DNA of 64,000 nucleotides, taken from NCBI GenBank assembly GCA_015499985.1, contig JAAAUF010000063.1:3539-67538 (forward strand), given 5' to 3'. A model generated the notes under the pieces. It did no database searches. It was not told where the DNA came from and saw nothing but the letters and a program-made list of their open reading frames with translations. Within the stretch, counting starts at the first letter, position 1; every line of letters begins with the position of its first letter. Shown one piece after another: positions 1-13,849 of the stretch. A program made the position numbers and the translations under genes. This DNA is from Haplosporangium gracile (taxonomy: Eukaryota; Mortierellomycota; Mortierellomycetes; Mortierellales; Mortierellaceae).

Positions 1-3000
1 ACACTCCGGACCAACGTGGCACATCCGTTCAGCTGGCTTTCAGTCAATCCTTCAATGCATCGACTGCGTTCTAAGAACCGCTGCACGAACAGGGCAACAT
101 ACGGGTTCTGCAGCGCAAGTGCCCCATCGTCGTCTCCAAGGCTTTCCTCAGCTGTGTCGCAAAGTATGTCCAAATGAATGAATGAGCCAACTTCGATCTG
201 CTCCAATGCCATGAGCGCCGCTAAAGTTACATAACTTAAGGTTAGACAAAAGCGAAGCACAAATTGATCGTGTAACAGAGTAGAACAAACGTTTGATCCA
301 ATTTGCGTTTTCCTTACCAAGTTCGGTTGGCTTGTGCTTATGGCCCTCTTCGCCATCCATCTTGCACACCGTACGAACCAAAGCCCAGTAAGGTTCATAC
401 CAGTTATGCATCACATTTTCCGCATCCACGCGGTCCAATCGTTCGAAAAGCTCGGGATAGAAAAACATAACTGGTCCCAGTCGCATCGGGGGTGAGCTCA
501 CACCTGCGCTATTCTGTTGAAACTCGATTGCTCCCAGTCGGTAGAAAGGCGAGTTTGCTCCACTGAAGACGTTTTTCACTATTAATTGAGCAGAAGAATT
601 AAGTATCAGAACTTGTGCTCATTTTGGACACCAGGCTGACATATTAGCAGGTGGAACGGGAGCATCATCATACCTTGATTCTCAGTCACTATTCCAGACT
701 CAACCACATCTCTCCATTCACAATGCGCTCTGTCTAGGGCAGTGAGAATAGGAGCTGCTTGTGTATACGTCGCCTCCTGCGCGATTACTTCCAAAATCTT
801 GATCGAGTCAGTGTACACTTGCGCAGGTGCTGCCCACATCAAGTTTCCTGTCAAAAGCGAGATTATCGTATCAATGTTGCTCCAGTGATCCATCGCCTCC
901 GCAAAAGCTAGTTTGACAAGCATAAAGTTGTATAACTGTTAGCAGCATATCTAATTCATGTCTTTCATGATGTGTCACATAAATAACCCTTGCTAAGCAG
1001 CTCATGCTCATAAATTCACCTGGCGTGTTGCGGCAAACTGTCATTTGACAGAGGTAGTCACAGAGGAGTCGAAGAACGTCCACCGCAAAAAAATCAGGCT
1101 CACTTGTGACAGTGCCTGCCATGCTCGCGTTGTGGATGGCCTAGTTGAAATATTTCATCAAGGTGTGCTGTCAGTACCCACTTGCTCATGACGTATCAAG
1201 CTCTCCGCAGTTCAACATGCGTTTCCAGTGCTGCTTACATCTGTCAGATAAACCAGGCCGCGGTTCTGATAGAACAACGCTCCAGCCTCCGCATTTTCAG
1301 GTTCAAACATTGCGCGTGCCAACTGCGTGAATGGGAGCAGGCCGCGTTCAGGACTTGGAAGGGTGCACCAGCATTCCTGTCGGAACAAAGGCACCTTGGT
1401 TAACGTGTACTGAAGTAGTTGGTCGAGCTCAGCTGGGCACTATGAGTAGCCGGTAATAAAGAACCATTAGGTGACATGTCAAAAGACGCTCTCCATAACC
1501 ACAATAGCAACATTTTACCTGATTGTTTTCGAGTCAACTCACTTACGTGGATACTAAACGCGCCCCACTTCATGGCTCCAATTGCCCACGTGTAGTTGTG
1601 GCAATGAGCCCATTCGAGGAGGAATGTGTGGGAGAGCTGACTGAAGCGCAGAACAAGACCAAAGTAGATCGGAAGAACTTCCTTGTGAAACTGAATGTTC
1701 TGAGGGTTGTTCTGAAGGCACACATAGAACTTTCGCAATAGGACACCGACTGGCTTGAAGTCGGCCAGTAGCTTGTTTCGGTCCTGATCCTCGTTCATGA
1801 TCTTGCTCCAGAATATTATCATTTCCTAAGTACAACAACCTCAAAATGTCAGCATTGCGATAGTAGCCAATAGATATCAGACTGATGCGAGGTCAAAGTA
1901 CAAATGTACCGTACCTTCTTGTCATAGTCAAGATTGATCTGCTGGTTATCGATCATTATGAAAATCTCGAGGAAGCCAGACCAACTATGGGAGAACTGTT
2001 GTTCAAAGAAAGAGATGGTGAAATAAGCGTTAATACTATAGTTCAACAAGGACGTTAATCATAAGAGTCAAACAACATCAAGTTCAGCGTGAAAATGTTA
2101 CCATGTCGCGCTCTGTGTCGCCTTTCACAAGTTCAGTTAATGCTGTAAAGTACTCCACCAGCTTCCAGCCGTTGTCATCTTCATCTAAAGTATTTTCATG
2201 AAGTGACACATTATAGTTAGTGCAACGCTCAACTCAAGATGCCGTACTCAAAGATAGTGAAATGTCCTCGAAACAACTGAGAAAAGGGGTACCTCGGCGT
2301 GAGTGCATGGGATAGTAGGCGAGAAGGTCAGGCAACACCTTCATCAGCTCCAAGAGTCTACCAAAATGCTGAGCCGAAGCGGCGGCAGCCTGCTCGTCAT
2401 CCCACCCGTTGAAGGCTCGCTCAGAACTCAACAGCTCCATGTAGAACTGGCGTGCGCGCATTCGTGTGTCAGATTCGCTCTGGGACAACATCAACTCCTG
2501 GAGCCACACCCTGCAGTTCCTCAGCAGCCAAGCTTGCGCAAACCGACCACACTGTCCAAAGTCAGAAACGGTACGGAAAAAGTCGAGGCATTCGTACGCA
2601 ATATTTGACTGCGGAGATCGGTCGAGAATCTAAATGGTAGATATAATCCAACATATTTGAAGTAGTAAGTCTCCGGCATTCCACGACTGCCGCTACCAGC
2701 AAAAGTATACAACTTTTGAAAAGTATTAGACGTACCCTAGTGAGTTGCCGAAGAATATGCTCAACCCTGCTCTCCAAGCTTTCATCTACCAGCTGCACAA
2801 ACTCCTTGTAGATCTGCAGAATGGTGGAAAACTGCTCGTCGTTGGCAAACTCGATGTACGTATTGAGTGAATCCAAAAAGCGAGCCCCAATCAACGGCTG
2901 CACGGAAAGATGCATGACAATGGCGGAGATGATGTGGCTGTCGATACGATCCATGAGCATCTTGGAGAGAAAGACAATAGACTTCTCCGACGAGGGTCCT

Positions 3001-6000
3001 GCAGATCCTTGACAGTAGAATAGCGCACCAAAGTCCGCACGCGAGAGAATCGCTGTCTGGTCAAGCTCTGGTGAGGCACTAGGCAGATGCGTATCCTGCT
3101 CCGCCGTAGCTTCGTCCGAGTTAGTGCTGGATGTGGGCGATGACGGCAACGACGAGGATGAAGAGACTGATACTGAGTTTCGATGGTTGCTGGTTGCTGA
3201 AGGCCTCCTCGCAGGGTGACCGGACTGGAGGATCTCGTAGGATCGAACGATATCACAGCAGGAGATCACTTCCTGTAGCGTCAGCATCAGATACCGGAAA
3301 GAAGGCTTCGTGAACTTGTCACCCATCCTTTTCTTCTTGAAGTCGTTCTTTTCGTCTGCAAGATAAAACTCGGTGAGTTCGGCGATAAATCCTTCGCGAA
3401 CCATCAAGGCCTTTTCGGCGCGTCCAAGCTGGGTGATCTCGTACATCAACTTGAAGTACTCATCAAAGTTGCGCCAGTTGGTACGCGCTTCCGGAAGCAG
3501 GCCAATGAGGGCGTGAACGAACCCTTGAATGATTGAGCCCTGAGCACAGATGGCCGTCTCCTCTTCATCGTCGTCATCAACGATTGGGTCCGAGTTTGAA
3601 TCAAACACGCGAGGCCGAGCAGTGTTCACCAATCCGTACGCGACCCTATCCTTCTGGCGGAGATTGCGGAGAGCCTCGAATATCAGCTCAATCACTGCCT
3701 CTCGAACCTGTGTAATAGGGCAGAACAGGAGAATGCTCGTCAAATGGACAGGGTTGAGAGTCAGCTTACGCAGAAGATCCACGCAGCCTTGAGGGTATTG
3801 GGCAAACAGAGATGACAAGAAGCGCGTCCACTGCAAGAGCTCCTGATCGACGTCTCTAGCATGGATGAGAACGGAAAAGAAGAACTCCAGTCCGTACTGC
3901 ATTGAGAGGTATTCAAGAGACTCCTCCTGCTTGACAACGACAGTGCTGGCCTGAGCAGAACGATCGGCCCCTTGTGTTATGGTGAAGAGGTCCCACACAA
4001 AGTGGTAGTAGAGGCGATCAAACAGGGCCAGGTCCTGCAGAAGGGAAGTGTTTTCCTTGACAACCACGTCCTTGATGATCCCTGGAGCTTCGACCATAGC
4101 TGCAGATTGGTCGGTGCTGACCGCATCGGCGCGCTCATAGAACAGCATATAGGCACTGTATGGTTTGGAGGTCGATCGGGGTGGAGACTTCATGTATGGA
4201 GAAGAGTCCTGAGGGATGAACTCGGATCCTCCGAATGCCTTCGAAGGAAGTTCACTGACATCAAACTCATCCACTCTGGAGTCGTTGAAATGGTACCAGC
4301 GCGTACTGTCATCATGTGATCCTGAGGTCGAATCGGTCCGATCCTTGATGTACGAGTAGTAGTGTCCCGAGTCCGCTGTGCCTGTGTGAACGAGGACACC
4401 CACGAGGTTGTATTGGAACGCAGCCGACTTGTCCTGCTCCGGCACCTGAGCGGTCGTTGGCGAGGAAGTAGCGCCATCCTGTGCTTGCTCTTTCCGGGTC
4501 AGGTAGTCGATCGTGTAAGGCTCCATGTCCAGTCTTGAAGGAAACTCAAAGCGGTCGTTAATCTTGATACGTCGCATCGTGTCCATATCATAATCAAAAC
4601 GCTTTAGATGCAAAATCAGGTTTCGTGGTAACTCCTTGATGCAAGCTCTGTTTTCAACCATGCAAAAAAAATTAAATATGGATGAATCAATAATTGTCTA
4701 GCAGGCCCAAGTCTCCGTAAATTGAAACTTTTAAAGGATACTTTGGCTTACCGTTTGATGGCGTCGACATGGTTGTCGCAAGTTGAGCACTTGTACTTGT
4801 TGTCTGAGAGTCGAAATAATGACCGAATGTAGTATTAGCTTCGTGAATATACAGTTGGAGTTCGAAATGCCCATGGCACTCAAATCCGAACAAGAATATT
4901 ACCTCCGTCCAAGATTTCGCCCTGAACATAGAGTTGCAAGCTCTCCTCGAGGGTCTTCTTGTTTTTGACCTCGCACTGAATAGAAAACGAGCTATCCTCA
5001 CGTTCGGAGATGTGCTCACAGTCCTTGGACTTGATCTGTTGGACCAACTTAAGACCGTACTGCTCCTTGAACAGCTCCTCCTGTGGCGTGCCCTTCACAC
5101 TGTTTTCCAGGCGGTCAAAGAGAATGCTGAAAAATTCGTCAACGTCCATTTGAACAGCGACATTCATCGGATTGCCGTCCCAGTCCTTGTACGAGTAACA
5201 GAAGCCTTGTGCGTTGTATGCCCGCTTGATGCTCTCCTGAAGGTTGCTGAAAAGAACTTGCAGTTGATAGAGAAGAGTGTCATGGTTGGAAGGGTCTTCC
5301 GCGCCTGAAGGAGCTTGAAGGATCCCTTGGCGGAACCCCTTGTTCATGTAGAACTGCTGGACAATCGAGTTCACATAGCAAGTTGCACCGAGGTTCTGCA
5401 ATCCAACAAAGCCGCAACTAGCTCTCTTCACGGTCTGAGGATCATAGCCCCATTGATCTCCAATCTTAGAGTCTAATGGTAACCCAAAGAGCGCGATATT
5501 AAGTACACTGCGGGCTGAACGAATGGAACATGACGCGAAAAAAAAAATTAAACCAGCAAGGATTTGTCGCTTCGTACCTCGATCGAAATGCTTGCGGATC
5601 TTTGTGATGACATATCGCAGCGTCTCTGAATTGTCCCTGGAAGATTCCTCGAGATATCCAAAGGCTGCAGATCTCGATCCATCGCTCTGGCATTTTGCGG
5701 CACTTGGGGTTACCGATGCGCCTGGATCACCCGTCGCGTATGGCTGAGGGAAGAGACATTCATCAAAGACGTAGTCAATGATTTGGAACCCTTGGTCTAG
5801 AGTCTTAAGTCGCGGATCAGTGCCAATCATGGCTGTGGCCACCTTCAGCATACCGACGAGTACTGTATCTTCTCTCTGATAAGACAGATCCTATTACATT
5901 CAAACATAGGTAGGGTTAGCAACGAATACTGTTAAACAAATTTCAGACAGAAAACATGCGTAGGAACCACGAACAAGACAAAAAAAATACTGTGCCAGCC

Positions 6001-9000
6001 TTTACCTCTGAGGACTGGTGGTTGATAATAGTCTCCATGAGTCTTGTGTACAACAATGCATAGTATTCCGAGGTGCAGTAATAGATTGATTCCCTACGAC
6101 ATGGTACAATTCAATAGTGTGTTAGAGACCCACAACGTAGGTTGTAAAAAGACATTACTCTTTGTCATATGAATGGAATTTACTTGACAACAATCTCGAA
6201 GAACTTCAGCAGCTCAGAGCAGTTGCTTGCATATTCCTTGGAGATAGGGAGAAACGATTGCAGAATATCAAGAAAGAACATCGCAGGCGACACCTCCGAT
6301 TGCGCGTCTTGGCTATAGTAAAAATAGAAGAAAATACGATATTCAGTCGCTGCACTTCTGGGCAATTGACTACACAAAATATAATTGATGTCACCTTGTG
6401 TATTTCGATGCTTGCCTTTGTTCACAAAACTTGGTACCCATGCGTAAAACAGTCTCGCGAATCTGCATCGACTCGCTCTTCACCATAGAAATAAAGATCA
6501 GTGACCTGATGTCCGATCCTTTGTGGAAGTACTCCCAACCAAACGGACCTGCGCACAAGTACGAGATCAAACTAGTGGCGTTGAGTACAATACTCTGATC
6601 GTCTACAAAAAGAGAACACGAGGAAGTAAAAGAAAGAGCGGTCAGCTATCAGACCCACGCCATGAACTCGAGACAGCTGAGTCAATAACATTTGAAAGAG
6701 ACACCGCAAAATACATACAGGCACTGTATCCCCCTTCTCGCGAAGCAGAAGTGAGAATCTCGGAGACAAGCTTGTTCAAAAACACTGAAACAGTGAGCCC
6801 GCCTGATTCCGTCGTCAAGTTGTTTTCAATGTTGGATGAGCTAGTAAGGCGGACCAAAATCTTGAGCATCAGGCCCAATGCTTTCCGTGCTGTACGGGTA
6901 GAGTTTGCCGCGCCGAGTCCTGAATCTGAGACCAGCAGCGCAGTGATCCTTTGCTGACCGCCAAGCTCCAAGAATCTCTTGATCCATTCTTGATCCATTT
7001 CATCCTAAACGACAAAAGAAAAAATACAGGTGTTATTTCTGATGCTCAAAGGCATCACAGCATACTTGTGCTCAACACTGTCATTCAAGTTATTTATACC
7101 TCTTTGCTTTGGTCGCGCTTGATCAGCGAATCGATGATCTGCAAGGAATAGAGCAGCAAAAATGGCGAACGGGCATCCAGTAGACTTGTCCAGTTGACAT
7201 TCTCATCCAGCTCCTCCAGCTGACGAAGTAGCTCGGGACTGGTTGGAAGACGGGTCACAACCTCCCATGCTTGCGAAGCGTATTTTTCGTCCAACAAAAA
7301 AATGGTTCGAATCCGCTCAAAAAACTCTGGCTTCAAGAGCAAGTCCGTAGGGGCGCGTTTCTAGTTTCAGTCGAGAATAATAACGTGTTAGTATAACTAC
7401 TACACCTTCTACAACACAAGCGCACGTACGTCAATACATGCCTGCTTTTTCAAACATACCATGAGCTCGTTTGAAAGGCGCACAGGAACATTAGACTGTG
7501 GGCGTCTTGTCGCCAAAAACGCAGCCTCATTCTCGACGTGTAACTCTTCCAGCGTCTTGTTGTCCAGGTTTAGTGGAAGGTCTTTGCCTAACAAAAACAG
7601 GCGCATTTCCTCGGGCTCCCTGCAACCAAATCTGATAGCAACTGCCTTTCGCAAAGCTCCCAAGCTGCTTGACGAATGAATCGACAGGTGGAAAATTGGC
7701 ATCTAAGAACGACGAAAAGACAGTTAAGTCGTCAGCAACAGGAATTGACTATAAAGTTAAATTGCATTTTTCAGAGAGTGCTTCTTACAGTTGAGCTGAT
7801 CTTGACGTTTAGCATGGCCTCTTCGTCCAAGGTGCCGTGTATCTCCTGTCGCTCGCCTCCTGCGCCTCGTGTCTTGCAAGACCCTAAGAAGGCCTTCAAA
7901 ATTCCGATACAGCGTTCAAACTGGAGGGGAATATCTGGAGTCTCCATCTTGCTCTCGCTGTTCAGATACTCAGATGACTCGACAAGATATCCCACGCACG
8001 ACTCAACAAGACCTTCACGGAAGGCATCCAAAGCTGCACTGGAGGCGTTCTCGTCTTGGCCAGGATGAATCTAAGAGAACAAAAATGCACGAGCAATCAG
8101 TAATTGTTCCAAATTAGCAATTGGACAACCACGCCAGACACACGTCTATGCGAAGCGACAGCATACCTTGATCAGACTTGACAATGTCTCAATCGCATGT
8201 ATTCCCACTGCAGGAAGTCGCGCGTGGAGAGCAATGTTCCAGATCAGATCCATTCCGTAAAGAGGTGCAAGAATGATAATATTCTGCGAGCCATCAATCG
8301 TTGGATCGGTCTATAGATAGAACAATGACAAAAGGTAATTAGAAACTGCACAATAATTTGTGCAAGAAAAATGTTGCTGTGGGACATCAAGCTGTCAGTC
8401 ATACATACCACTAAGATATTTTGTCGATGCCAGTTGATAACCATGAAGTACTGTCGAACGCAATGCCAAGCCCTCGGAGTCATGCTGGCAATATCCAACG
8501 TAGGCAAGAGCTTGTCGTAGATATGCAGGACAAAGTCCAGGTCGTTCATCGACTCGAGACAGCTGAACGTTTCATCTTGCTCCTGAAGGCCGATAGGATC
8601 CACGATGAGGCTGTTCCACAAGGTATCGGCGAGAGTGGTAGAATTCCAATAGGGTGGATAGAGCCTTGTCACAAATTTCAGGAAATCCAGTCTGACATTG
8701 AGCTGCATAGTTCTCCAGTACTCATAAACTTGGGACTGGTTTGATAAAGTCGCAAAGGCTAAATACCATTCAGAGAAGGCGAGTCGGGTGCGTTAGATAT
8801 ATGGACTGAAACCAACACAGTGCATTGATTATTAGTCCCAACTATTAACACTTACAGGATACCGTGGGACTTGGCGTAGGAGGCTGAGCCTTGACAGCAG
8901 CGGCGTACGTCTTCAAGTTCAAAATGAACAGCTCAGACAAGGATGCACATACCTTTCGGTAGTACTGGTAGGCCAGTTCTTGGTCGTTATTCTGGAAATA

Positions 9001-12000
9001 CTGGTCTATAGTTGTAAGTAATACAAACTCGCAATTAGACATCAGCTCCGGACAGGCACAGGACATGAGAGTAAGATGATGTTTATCGACATCTTTACCT
9101 AAGATATGTCGGACCACAAAAAGTCCCCAAACTGCTCCTGGGTGATCAGCCTTGAGATCCCTTAGACAGTACTCGATCAGGGTGATCCTATCTTGTGGTG
9201 AAGGACCGATACCCAGCCCTTCTGAGAGAAGCTGCATAATCCCAGCAAGAACATCGCGACTGACAGGCGGCGTAGCAGATCCATACGTCAAGTCGTCTCG
9301 CGAACTCAGGGACAGTGATGAGTCTCTCAAAACGTTCAAGAGGGTCTCATAGGGTATCAAAGAATAGGATCCGCCCTCCTACAATCGGCATAAAATGAGC
9401 AAGACATGTTATCATACAGTTACCAGCTCTGGGTATCGCCTGACAGATGGAAAATGCTGCTGCAATAAAAACTTACAGAGTTGCTTGAACGCTGAACCAT
9501 AGGTTGGAAAAGTGACCGGGCCAGCTCGACCAATTGCAAGTCCCAGTTCAACAACGGAACTGCCTGTAACTTGACGAAAAGATTCCGCAAAACCTCTTGG
9601 GGGAACTTGTTGGAGAGATCGCCCAACACCTGGTATACTCCATACACAATCGATCGATGTTGATTACCCTATATTGTAGCGAGAGGTTATCAAATGTCAG
9701 TTATTGTCATAAGGGAATCAGCATCATAATTTGAGAAGTAAACTAATGACGCACAAAAAACTCACCCCAACTGACGCCCAGATCAAATCGATGTCGTCCA
9801 TCGTCAGCACTTTTGCTTGAACCAAAAATGCCAGCAAATCAGTGCTCCGCTGAACAATCTCCAAATGGATGTTAGGTCCAAAAATATATCCGACAATGTG
9901 TAAACTCTGCAATTTTGTGCACAGATATTCGATGGGCTTGCGATCCTGGTCAAGTTGCAGGTCCATATCGGTCTCCGATCTACGACGCATGCGGGACCGA
10001 GTTTGTTGAAGGCGCTGAATTCTGACAAGTACCTCCTTCAGTTCGACGAGCCCAGCGAGTCGCAAGTCCAAGCGACTGGCTTTCATCAGACGTATTGCCA
10101 TTTCAATCCTGAAATCGGCAAACTTGACTTCGCCTAGACTGGACCGGGATGCGGAATCGTGAATGTCAAACTCCTCACATACTGTGTCGGGCTCTTGAAT
10201 GAAGTCGAAGACAAGTCGATAATTCTCCAGCAAGAAGTAACCAACGTCGTGGATGATATCGTTCACTGTTGCTTTGCTGACGGACTTGAAACTGTCAGTG
10301 AGGTCGGGGAAGTATCCGAGAACAGCAGATGTGAGGCGCTTTGCTGTCTCGGCTACTCGAATCGCTTGATGTGGCTCTGAATCTCCCTGTACATGGAGCT
10401 ATATCCAGGAAGCAAAATGATAAAAGGCAGAATGTTAGTAGCCATATCGAACGCTATTACGATCACACATGGGAACATGAGAGGCCACCCAAATAACCTA
10501 CCCGCGACATGAGACTCAACAACATGTGCAGGTTCTTCAGCTTGATATCAGGGTATTCAATGCTCTCGACGCCACCTTCAATAGCACTCAGGCAGATTTC
10601 CAGGCCACCGAGGTTCGAAAACAGCGCAATAAACTGTTGCTGTAAATGTGGCACGTCTTCATCCTAATACGACGATCGCAATATCCAAGACAAATAAAAT
10701 TAGAATCCAAGTTACTTTGCACGCAAACTACCTCCGACAGCATTGACCATATGCCGATGACAATTACCTCTGTCGTATATTCCGATGGATACTCCTGATA
10801 CCGCGACATCTAATCACGTCAAATGACACATGAAAGAGCAGTATTAATAACCATCATACAATATAAGCGTCCATCATACACTTTCAGATATTTACCCCAT
10901 GCTGGATTCTCGAAGGTCGCTTCGGGTTCCTCCTGTAAATCTCGAGATCGCCTTGTTCGAACATGACACCCATAACCTCTCCGAACAACTCTGGCAACGC
11001 TTTGTCCTGCTGCAAGATCAAACATCCAAGCTCCACAAACTCCTCAAGACAACTCACGATGGTCTTTGTGTGAGCACTGGGTCTAAAGTAGACACGGTAA
11101 GAGTCGGAATTGTGTAAGTAAACCTATTCAATTTCTTTGCGTCGTAAAGCTTCATTACATAACGCGTCGCTCATTGTAGACTGTTGTCGAGGCCCTTACC
11201 GCTTCTCGACCATGAGTTTTGCCCAAGTTCCGAAAAAGGACTTTTCGAGAATCACCAGCTGCTCTGAAGAACACATGCCCTCCGGGAGTACCTCGCCGCT
11301 CTTTCTCGACTGCACAGCATACTCGAGCAGCTCGCTTGCCATCTCCAAAGCCTGTTGTAATGAACCTGTAAAATGTTAAAATAGCCAGCAAGAGTTAAAT
11401 AACAGCATCACTTGTTTCTTAATCAGGCCGTCCTTGCTTCTCCTTGACAAACACTGACATTGCGTAAAATTAAACTTACCATGCTCTAAGAAACGGGTGA
11501 CATCGCGACAAGTTTGCATAAAGACTTGCCCAGGCGACTGGGTTCCAGTATGTGTGCTCGGATCCAGTTCAGAGCCCGAACCAGAGGTTAGTCCTTGGTT
11601 GAAACGTCGTCCTGTGTTTCCGATGGCCTTGAACTTTTGAGGTCGTTTTCTCAAACCACCATTCCGAGCGTGCCGCTTCCTCGCCCGGACATCTTGCCTA
11701 GGTGGCTGAAGGTATGGACCATGAAGCATAGATTGGTTGTAGACAAGGGCAGCTGGGTCGTCCATATCATCAAGATCTCCGTCCGAAAACGCGATATCAT
11801 CAAGGTCCTCGTCCTCAAGGTCATCCTCCAGCTCGTCCTCCTCGTCTGCCTCGTCTTCATCGTCGTCCGCGATTTCATCCAGATCGTCATCGTACTCATC
11901 CGAGCTCTGGCAAACGGGGTCGCCGATAATTCCAGAGTTTTCCCATGGCTTCCGTTTAGTTTGAGCGTCCTCAGACGAGCTGTCGTCGACATAGTATTCT

Positions 12001-12257
12001 TCAATAGACCTTTCTTCCTTGGCGATGTTCCATTGATCGTCAACGTTGGCAGGTATTCCATCCGCAGCAAAGTCGACAGGTTGATAAGGTGGAGGATCTT
12101 GAGACTGCTCTGGTGTCTGGCCTGTGGGGTCGATGGATCCTGGCGGCTGGTCCATGTCTATGATCATTTGCGACGGCTCTGTCTGGTGTTCGGCGTGTTG
12201 ACGCTGCTGGGGCTGCGGCTCAGGTAAACCAACACTGGCTTTCTCTGAAGCGGTCAT
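1..12257 (-). CDS. Giant ubiquitin-specific protease (USP9X/USP34 type), 3' end outside window
   Basis: Cysteine protease that removes ubiquitin from proteins. Thirty phase-consistent exons give at least 3147 residues: 12257-11480, 11365-11200, 11082-10896, 10809-10732, 10663-10502, 10398-9766, 9668-9477, 9378-8856, 8758-8409, 8310-8167, 8070-7789, 7702-7460, 7360-7100, 7004-6719, 6602-6395, 6369-6184, 6093-6006, 5890-5578, 5514-4903, 4803-4752, 4647-2736, 2629-2293, 2184-2102, 1995-1915, 1825-1547, 1409-1239, 1140-1020, 907-674, 578-318, 220 to the edge. The Cys box NLGATCYVNS puts the nucleophile near residue 1739. The His box (SGHYYSY) is near residue 2010, followed by WYHFND. A CSTC zinc-ribbon pair lies between them. 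A ubiquitin-like segment covers about 1166-1235. The N-terminus is a long Asp/Glu-rich stretch. The rest looks alpha-helical, as in USP9X/USP34/USP24. ATG 12257 is the first in-frame ATG; the frame opens slightly upstream without another ATG. All catalytic residues are present. Confidence 0.93.
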
Positions 12258-13845
12258 GATGATTGGTTGTGTCGTTCGTTGTATGCTTGTCCTTTTTGGC
12301 ACGTTCTAGGTGGTCGATTAACAGTGGCTCTGAAATGCTTGTGCGCTGTGGCGTAGTCGGGAAAAAAATAAGAAACGAAAGTCAAGAAGGCAACAGGTGA
12401 GAGAAAGGGAGAGAGGTGCAGTCAGTGGTCAGGTATTATCATTGACAAAGCGCTGGTCAAACCACACGTAAAAAAGGCGAAGAAAAAACACACACGACTC
12501 CCGCAGCCTATTCACCCCAAAGAAACGAGTGTCCATGTAAGAAAAATAAAGCGACCCAAGGCAGCTTCTTGCCATTCCAAGCAGTTCTCTTTTTTCATTC
12601 GAATTCAGTCTTTCCATGACCCACAGCCCCTGTTGGCTCACATATGCGGTGGTCCATATGCAAGGCCTTTGTTGTTGTTATTGTTCGCGTTGGTGCTGTT
12701 GGCGGTTGCAAAAGAGAGCGTCGTGTCTCAAAAGGGGGAAGTAGAGTCAACGTGCAACCACAGTGGAACAGAAAGAACAAAAGAACAAAAAAAGTCTCCT
12801 TTTTTCTTTGTACATTCGCGACCTCTGTCTCCTGTGGAAAAAAGGTGAATGAGAAAGAGTGTCCTTAAGATGGAACACCACTCTTTCCTCCCGAGATAGC
12901 CGTAGTTTCTTGTGTATACAATGTTCTTGTTGGTGCTGTTGTTTGTTTCTTCCCGGGTTTGTTTCTCGAGGAACATGAGCGTGGGGTCAAACCTTCTCGT
13001 AGACTTGTGTGTTTTTGTTATGTATCCTGAGCGGAGTCGAGCACGTTGTCACTCTTTTTTTTTGCGTTTTTTATGCAGCGACGATCGAGGACGACAAGAC
13101 AGGAAGAGAAGAAGAAGAGAGGTATGAGTGAATGAGTGAATGAGTGAATGAGTGAATGAGTGAGTGTATAGGAGAGTTTTAGGAAGGAGAAGGAGGGAGG
13201 GTGAGTGAAGGGTGGAGATGGAATGGAATAAAAGTGGAAAGAGACGAAGAGAGGCGAAATAAAAGGGAAAAGGGGTGAGTCGACTCGAGGGACTGTGGAC
13301 AGTCAAAGGCAAGGGCAAAAAAAAAAAAGAAAGAAAAAGTGACGGGTGAAGATTGTTCTAGCCAACAAATCCACTCCCCCCACTCCCTCACTTAATCTTG
13401 CGCGACTGTCACCCATACAGCATGGTACCATCCTCGTCTACCAGGTAACAGAGACCTGCGTGGTCGTTTTACTGCTACTACCATTCCTTCTTAAAAGAAA
13501 TTTCGCTACTGCATCTATCGGTCTATCAATATGTGGGTGTCCACTTGCTATGGCTTGTCAACAGCCTTATACAACATCTTTTGCAACGCCACCGCGTTCA
13601 TTTGCCCCTCACGCCCTAATACGGGCTTGGGGTGCAAATGCAAACGGAGACTTCCCAGTCGACTCATCCTTCGATACCACAGCTTGCGCAAGCTCGATTC
13701 ATGGCGGTGCCGGTATTTCAGTCATTGCCACTTTGTTTCATGACGCTACCGCATCAAGAGTCTATTTGTGCATATTGGTGGCGTACTGCGGTCAAAGTAA
13801 TTTATTAAGAGAGTGTAAATTCGGTAGGGATATCGTGGTTGCGGA
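12258..13845. other. Intergenic: protease leader and copine 3' flank
   Basis: Lies between two tandem minus-strand genes. 12.9-13.3 kb is purine-rich on the plus strand, so pyrimidine-rich in the sense of the protease gene, like other leaders in this window. It holds an octamer repeat near 13121-13165 and a weak plus-strand open frame at 13346-13849. No other gene is supported. Confidence 0.6.
13121..13165. repeat. Short tandem repeat, GTGAATGA-type octamers
   Basis: About five near-identical copies of an eight-base unit built from TGAG and TGAA, ending in a degenerate copy. It sits in the purine-rich stretch upstream of the giant protease gene. Confidence 0.8.
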
Positions 13846-13849
13846 TTAA
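13346..13849 (+). other. Weak open frame with faint RCC1-like look
   Basis: A plus-strand frame of 167 codons runs antisense to, and just beyond, the copine 3' end. From about 13551 its composition is balanced, unlike the low-complexity DNA around it. It contains AWGANANGDF and, about 20 residues on, IHGGAGISV, which loosely resemble the two halves of one RCC1 propeller repeat. There is one repeat at most, no clear splice partner, and the expected GQLG is not kept. It could be a relic exon, a short gene or chance. I do not assign a function. Confidence 0.2.

Noticed and set aside
4733..4741. GTATCCTTT on the minus strand, like a U12-type donor
   Set aside because: It sits inside an ordinary GT-AG intron of the protease; using it as a donor would put a stop in frame, and no U12 branch site is seen.
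7304..7314. GGTTCGAATCC, like a tRNA B box
   Set aside because: It is within a conserved exon of the protease and has no A box or cloverleaf around it.
12633..12848. Plus-strand frame with a secretory-signal-like Leu run
   Set aside because: It begins with TTG, has no in-frame ATG before the Leu run, and lies in biased leader DNA.
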